The notes below the pieces were generated by a model. The model saw only the letters and a list, made by a program, of their open reading frames with translations. It was not told the origin of the DNA and did not search any database. Positions 60,762 to 64,000 of a DNA stretch of 64,000 nt are shown here, one piece after another. The position numbers and the translations under genes were made by a program. The stretch spans positions 1 to 64,000 of the forward strand of contig NZ_VDUZ01000003.1 of the NCBI RefSeq assembly GCF_008039615.1. The letters are read 5' to 3'. The stretch comes from Vineibacter terrae. GTDB lineage: Bacteria > Pseudomonadota > Alphaproteobacteria > Reyranellales > Reyranellaceae. Each line of letters begins with the position of its first letter. The first letter of the stretch is position 1.

Positions 60762-62086
60762 CGGCCGGCGATCAGCTGCACGCCGACCGGCACGCGTCCG
60801 GTGGCGCCAGTGGGCACCGACACCGCCGGCAGCCCCAGCGCCGGCACCGCGAGCTGGGTCGATTGCGCCTTCATCAGGCGCGCCGTCGTAGCGGCGTCGA
60901 TCACGTCCTGGCCGACCTCGAACGGCAGCGCCGCGGAGGTGTGGGTGAGGACCAGCGGCCGCTCATCGAGGAAGAGCTGCCATAGCCGCAGCAGCCTGTC
61001 ACGGTCGGCCAGGGCTTCGAGGATGCCCCGCGGCTCGGCCGCGGGGAAGACGTCGCGCCAGTAGCCGAGCGCGGTCTTGATGCCGTCGTCGCCGTATTGG
61101 GCGACGGCCGGCTCGAGCGCCGCGATCACGTCGTCCATGGCCAGCCGCGCCCACAGGTCGATCACCTCGCCGAAGGCCGGTGGCTCGGCTTCCTCGACGC
61201 GATAGCCGGCGTCTTGCAGCCAGCGCCCCGCCTGGCGGATCGCCGCTTCGACCTCGGGAGCGATGTCGCCGCGGCCGTCCGGGTCGACGACCATCGCGAT
61301 GCGGATCGGCGCCGCGGGGCGTGGTCCTTCGAGCGGGACATCGACCCAGCGCGGATCGTTGCCGTCGCCGGCCGCCATGGCCGCGAACGCCAGCCGGGCG
61401 TCGCGCACCCGCCGTGTCAGCGGGCCTTGCACGGCCATGAGCTGCGACGAGATCGGCCGCTTGCCGGTCGCCGTGAAGTTGTGCGCCGGGATGCGGCCGT
61501 AGGTCGGGCGCAGCCCCACCAGGCCGCAGCAATAGGCCGGATAGCGCACCGAGCCGGCGATGTCGTTGCCCTGGCCGATCGCGCCGATGCCGGCGGCCGT
61601 GGCCGCGGCGGCGCCGCCGCTGGAGCCGCCGGCCGTGCGCGTGCGGTCCCACGGGTTCAGCGTCAGCCCGTGCAGGGCATTGTCGGTGAACCACCGCATG
61701 GAGAAGGCCGGCGTGTTGGTGCGGCCGATGACGATGGCGCCGGCGCGGCGCAGGTTGGCGATCGTGGGATTGTCCTGCGCGGCGATGAGGTCCTTGAACG
61801 CCGTCACGCCGTTGTCGGTGGCGCAACCCGCCTGGTCGAGGTTGACCTTGGTGGTGACCGGCACGCCATGCAGCGGCCCCAGCGCCTTGCCGTCGGCGGC
61901 AGCCCGGTCGGCGGCATCGGCGGCGGCCAGCGCTTCCTCGTGCAACGGCCGCACCACCGCGTTGATCGCGGGGTTGACCGCATCGAGCCGGGCCAGCGCC
62001 GAGACGATGACCTCGCGGCAGGAGACCTTGCGGCTGCGTGTCAGATCCGCCACCGCGGCGGCGTCCAGCGCCCAGAGCTCACTCAT
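60677..62086 (-). CDS. Amidase (amidase signature family)
   Basis: A 469-residue amidase. Lys80 in VTTKVNLD, GGSSGGAA (153-160) with the cis-serine, and Ser179 in GNDIAGSVRYP give the triad. The GQGNDIAGS variant in place of GSDTGGS is known in part of the family. It has no signal peptide. Binding protein 2 ends 33 bp upstream of its start on the same strand, so imported peptide-like amides may be its substrate. Its 3' end overlaps the 3' end of the GntR gene by 85 bp, tail to tail. Confidence 0.92.
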   Translation of the reverse strand: MSELWALDAAAVADLTRSRKVSCREVIVSALARLDAVNPAINAVVRPLHEEALAAADAADRAAADGKALGPLHGVPVTTKVNLDQAGCATDNGVTAFKDLIAAQDNPTIANLRRAGAIVIGRTNTPAFSMRWFTDNALHGLTLNPWDRTRTAGGSSGGAAAATAAGIGAIGQGNDIAGSVRYPAYCCGLVGLRPTYGRIPAHNFTATGKRPISSQLMAVQGPLTRRVRDARLAFAAMAAGDGNDPRWVDVPLEGPRPAAPIRIAMVVDPDGRGDIAPEVEAAIRQAGRWLQDAGYRVEEAEPPAFGEVIDLWARLAMDDVIAALEPAVAQYGDDGIKTALGYWRDVFPAAEPRGILEALADRDRLLRLWQLFLDERPLVLTHTSAALPFEVGQDVIDAATTARLMKAQSTQLAVPALGLPAVSVPTGATGRVPVGVQLIAGRYREDLCLDAAEAIERRAGVLTPVDPTA

Positions 62087-62119
62087 CGATCAACTCCCGT
62101 TGCACGTCGCACGAACCGG

Positions 62120-63676
62120 TCATTCCTTCCACACGCCCCAGAACCGCTCGTTGCCGGCCGGCCAGGTCTTGTAGCCGCGCACGCGCGGCCCGGCTGCCGA
62201 GACCTCGACCGGATTGTAGATGCCGAGGATCGGCACGGCGTCGGCCATGCGCTGGTGCAAGGACGCGAACAGCCGGCCGCGCTCGGCCGGCTCGCTGGAC
62301 GCCTTGGCGGCATCCAGCAGCGCCTTCGCTTGCGGGTCATCCCATTGCGCGAAGGGGAAGCGTGTCTTGTCGCCGATCAGCGAGGCATAGCCCAGCGCCG
62401 GGTCGAGGCGCGACGAATAGACGAAGGAGGAGAGCTGGAACTTGCCCGTGTTGTAGTTCTGCAGCTGGGTCGCCCATTCCAGCGTCTCGAGCTTGGCATT
62501 GATGCCGGCCTCGGCCAGCATGGCCTGGATCATGACGGCGGCATCGAAATAGCCGCCGGGCCGCGTGCTGGTCTGGATCCGGAGCGGCTGGCCGGCATAG
62601 CCGGCCTCCTTGAGCAGGCGCTTGGCGGCAGCCGGATCATGCGCCGGCCAGGCCGCGAAGGCGCTGCCGTAATAGGGGCTGGCCAGGGGCACGGCAGCAG
62701 GGTTCGGGCCGGCGAGGCCGAAGGACAGCGACTGCGCCACCTCGCGCAGGTCGACGGCGTGGGCAATGGCGCGGCGCATGCGCATATCGGCCAGCAGTGG
62801 GTCGCGCGTCTGCATCAACATCACCTGCCAAGCGAATGTCGACTGCACGGAAACCTGGACGCCGCGCGCCTTGGCGTCATCGACATCGTTGGGCGACAGC
62901 ACCGGCACGACGTCGACATTGCCGGTGAGCAGGGCCGCCTTCATCACCGAGGCATCGGTGATGGCCAGAAAGCGCAGCCGCTCGGCGTAGGCGATCTTGG
63001 CGCCGGCCATGCCGTCGCGTGTCCCCTCCGCCGGGCGGTAGCCCGAGAAGCGCGCCAGCTCGATCTGCCGGCCGCGCTGCCAGTCGCGAAGCACGTAGGG
63101 GCCGGTGCCGATCGGCGCGCGCCAGGCGCCGTCGGGCCCGACCGAGTCAGGATGCAGGATCGCGGCGTTGCACTGCAGGTTGGCCATCGCGATCAGGAAC
63201 AGGCCGGAAGCTTCCTGCAGGCGGAACACGACCGTTCTCGGGTCCGGGGCCTCGACATCGAGCACCTTCGGGCCTTGCGTGCCGTCGAAGAAGCGGGTGC
63301 ACGCCCACAGGGTCTTGGGATCGAGATACCGGCGCCAGCTCCAGACGACCTCTGCCGATGTGAGCGGCGCGCCGTTGTGGAACGACACGCCTTCGCGCAG
63401 GCGGAAGCGATAGGTCCGGCCGCCATCCTCGACCAGCCAGGATTCGGCCAGCATGGGCGCGACGGACAGATCCTCGCGATAGGCCACGAGGCCTTCGACG
63501 ACGTGGTGCAGCACCGTGTCGGAATTGGCATCGCGGTTCACGCCGGGGTTGCTGCTGCGGATGTCCGAGATCAGCGCCACGGTGAGCGCATCGGTGCGGC
63601 GTCCCTCCTGCGCCAGCGCGCCGCCGACTGTCAGCAGGGTGGCGGCGAGAATGATGATCTTCCGCCCTCCCGTCAT
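62120..63676 (-). CDS. Dipeptide-type ABC substrate-binding protein 2, start in repeat A
   Basis: A 518-residue family 5 solute-binding protein, close to binding protein 1 along its length (NRDANSDTV against NRDANTDTV; LAESW; RLREGVSFHNGAPLT; YSSRLDP). The signal peptide begins MTGGRKIIILAATLL and ends near ALAQ. Its ATG at 63676 is part of the family-A repeat, within the arm sequence CTCGGGATGACGGG; the arm's CTCGGG takes the place of a ribosome site. Aligning signal peptides of the two paralogues supports this start. The frame is open through the repeat to 63898, but that upstream part is repeat translation. Confidence 0.88.
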   Translation of the reverse strand: MTGGRKIIILAATLLTVGGALAQEGRRTDALTVALISDIRSSNPGVNRDANSDTVLHHVVEGLVAYREDLSVAPMLAESWLVEDGGRTYRFRLREGVSFHNGAPLTSAEVVWSWRRYLDPKTLWACTRFFDGTQGPKVLDVEAPDPRTVVFRLQEASGLFLIAMANLQCNAAILHPDSVGPDGAWRAPIGTGPYVLRDWQRGRQIELARFSGYRPAEGTRDGMAGAKIAYAERLRFLAITDASVMKAALLTGNVDVVPVLSPNDVDDAKARGVQVSVQSTFAWQVMLMQTRDPLLADMRMRRAIAHAVDLREVAQSLSFGLAGPNPAAVPLASPYYGSAFAAWPAHDPAAAKRLLKEAGYAGQPLRIQTSTRPGGYFDAAVMIQAMLAEAGINAKLETLEWATQLQNYNTGKFQLSSFVYSSRLDPALGYASLIGDKTRFPFAQWDDPQAKALLDAAKASSEPAERGRLFASLHQRMADAVPILGIYNPVEVSAAGPRVRGYKTWPAGNERFWGVWKE

Positions 63677-63757
63677 CCCGAGCGCAGCGAGGGATCTCCT
63701 GCGGCAGGGCGCACGGTGCGCTATCCGCGGGAGATCCCTCGCTGCGCTCGGGATGAC
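63672..63757. repeat. Family-A palindromic repeat, copy 8, carrying a start codon
   Basis: An 86-bp short-form copy. Its left arm in window coordinates overlaps the first codon of binding protein 2, so the repeat forms that gene's leader and start. An RNA hairpin here would hide the start codon. Confidence 0.88.
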
Positions 63758-63822
63758 GGGAAGGACGGCAGCGCGATGCCGCGCCACAGGTGAGCCGCCC
63801 GCCCGCCACGCGGGGAAGAGTT

Positions 63823-64000
63823 TCACGCTACGCTCCGCTTCGCGCCGTCCTGCAGCACCGCCGTGAAGAAGGCGATGACCGGCTCGAGCGTCTTCCAACC
63901 CTCGTGCCCGATGCCGGGCACGATATCTTGCCGCACGGCGATGCCGTGCTGCTCGTAGTTCGCCTTCAGCGTCGCCAGGCGGTCGATGCGGGTCGCGCCG
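63823..64000 (-). CDS. Alpha/beta hydrolase, C-terminal part (cut by window edge)
   Basis: The last 58 residues of a protein read on the minus strand from the window edge: ATRIDRLATLKANYEQHG, then AVRQDIVPGIGHEGWKTL and the end LQDGAKRSVA. PGIGHEG is the catalytic-histidine motif of alpha/beta hydrolases of the dienelactone-hydrolase or esterase type, and the IDRLATLKANYEQHGI segment is where such proteins position the returning helix. The start and nucleophile lie outside the window. It is upstream of binding protein 2 on the same strand and may belong to the same unit. Confidence 0.65.
   Translation of the reverse strand, partial: GATRIDRLATLKANYEQHGIAVRQDIVPGIGHEGWKTLEPVIAFFTAVLQDGAKRSVA

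Noticed and set aside
63677-63898. N-terminal extension of binding protein 2 through the repeat
   Set aside because: The residues are a translation of the family-A repeat, and similar strings (ARDLPRIAHRAP) appear in shadow frames over other copies. Paralogue 1 starts where the ATG at 63676 does.

Overview
The window is about 64 kb of GC-rich DNA whose genes look alphaproteobacterial. Reasons are the very high G+C at third codon positions, many ABC importers, heterotetrameric sarcosine oxidase, HdeD/DUF2092/arylsulfatase gene families, VapBC modules and abundant palindromic intergenic repeats. A soil Rhodospirillales (Reyranella-like) or Hyphomicrobiales organism would fit, but I cannot fix the genus by eye. 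No rRNA, tRNA, phage, transposase or CRISPR array was recognised.

Region 1 (1-16 kb, envelope and sulfatase island): a DUF2252 protein, an HdeA-like protein, a glycine-zipper lipoprotein, a DUF2092 protein with a Pro/Gly-rich secreted partner, a small secreted protein, HdeD, a formylglycine-generating enzyme overlapping a Tat-exported arylsulfatase, two more Tat-type arylsulfatases, a fused membrane/spermidine-synthase protein, a TRIC-type channel and a periplasmic HAD phosphatase. Region 2 (16.3-28.2 kb): a MoxR ATPase, then a roughly 4 kb accessory island of decaying toxin-antitoxin genes, an AraC regulator, a DUF1254/DUF1214 fragment and an intact vapBC, then the rest of a MoxR/Bat operon (DUF58, DUF4381, BatA, BatB-BatC fusion, BatD) ending in a class III PPK2. 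The 17-bp sequence GTTCGG-N-TTTCGGATAG occurs nine times, always pointing at the next gene and usually 49-57 bp before its start codon. It links the lipoprotein/HdeA, DUF2092, HdeD, FGE/sulfatase, sulfatase, Bat and SphA-like units into one apparent, unnamed regulon. This is the most interesting signal in the window.

Region 3 (28-38 kb): a CPA2-type antiporter, the SphA-like outer-membrane protein, and a catabolic unit (SnoaL-like, fumarylacetoacetase-family hydrolase, NMT1/SsuA-type ABC importer, aldehyde dehydrogenase, DUF1428). Region 4 (38-44 kb, minus strand): an amidase leading a complete LivMHGFK-type importer. Region 5 (45-53.3 kb, minus strand): one tightly overlapped operon of a polar amino-acid ABC importer and soxBDAG, suggesting uptake and oxidation of sarcosine or a related N-methyl amino acid. 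Region 6 (53.5-64 kb): MarR, alpha/beta hydrolase, Bcr/CflA exporter, NHL beta-propeller, PPOX flavoprotein, two related dipeptide-type binding proteins, a GntR regulator with two winged helices, a second amidase, and the 3' end of an alpha/beta hydrolase cut by the window edge.

Several palindromic repeat families lie between genes. Family A arms read GTCATCCCGAGCG...AGGGATCTCC. Family B arms read CGGACCGCGCGCGTCCACG. Family C carries a GAGCTTGTCGAACC core. Some copies have become coding: one supplies the start codon of a binding protein, one lies in frame inside DUF4381, and one forms the C-terminus of BatA.
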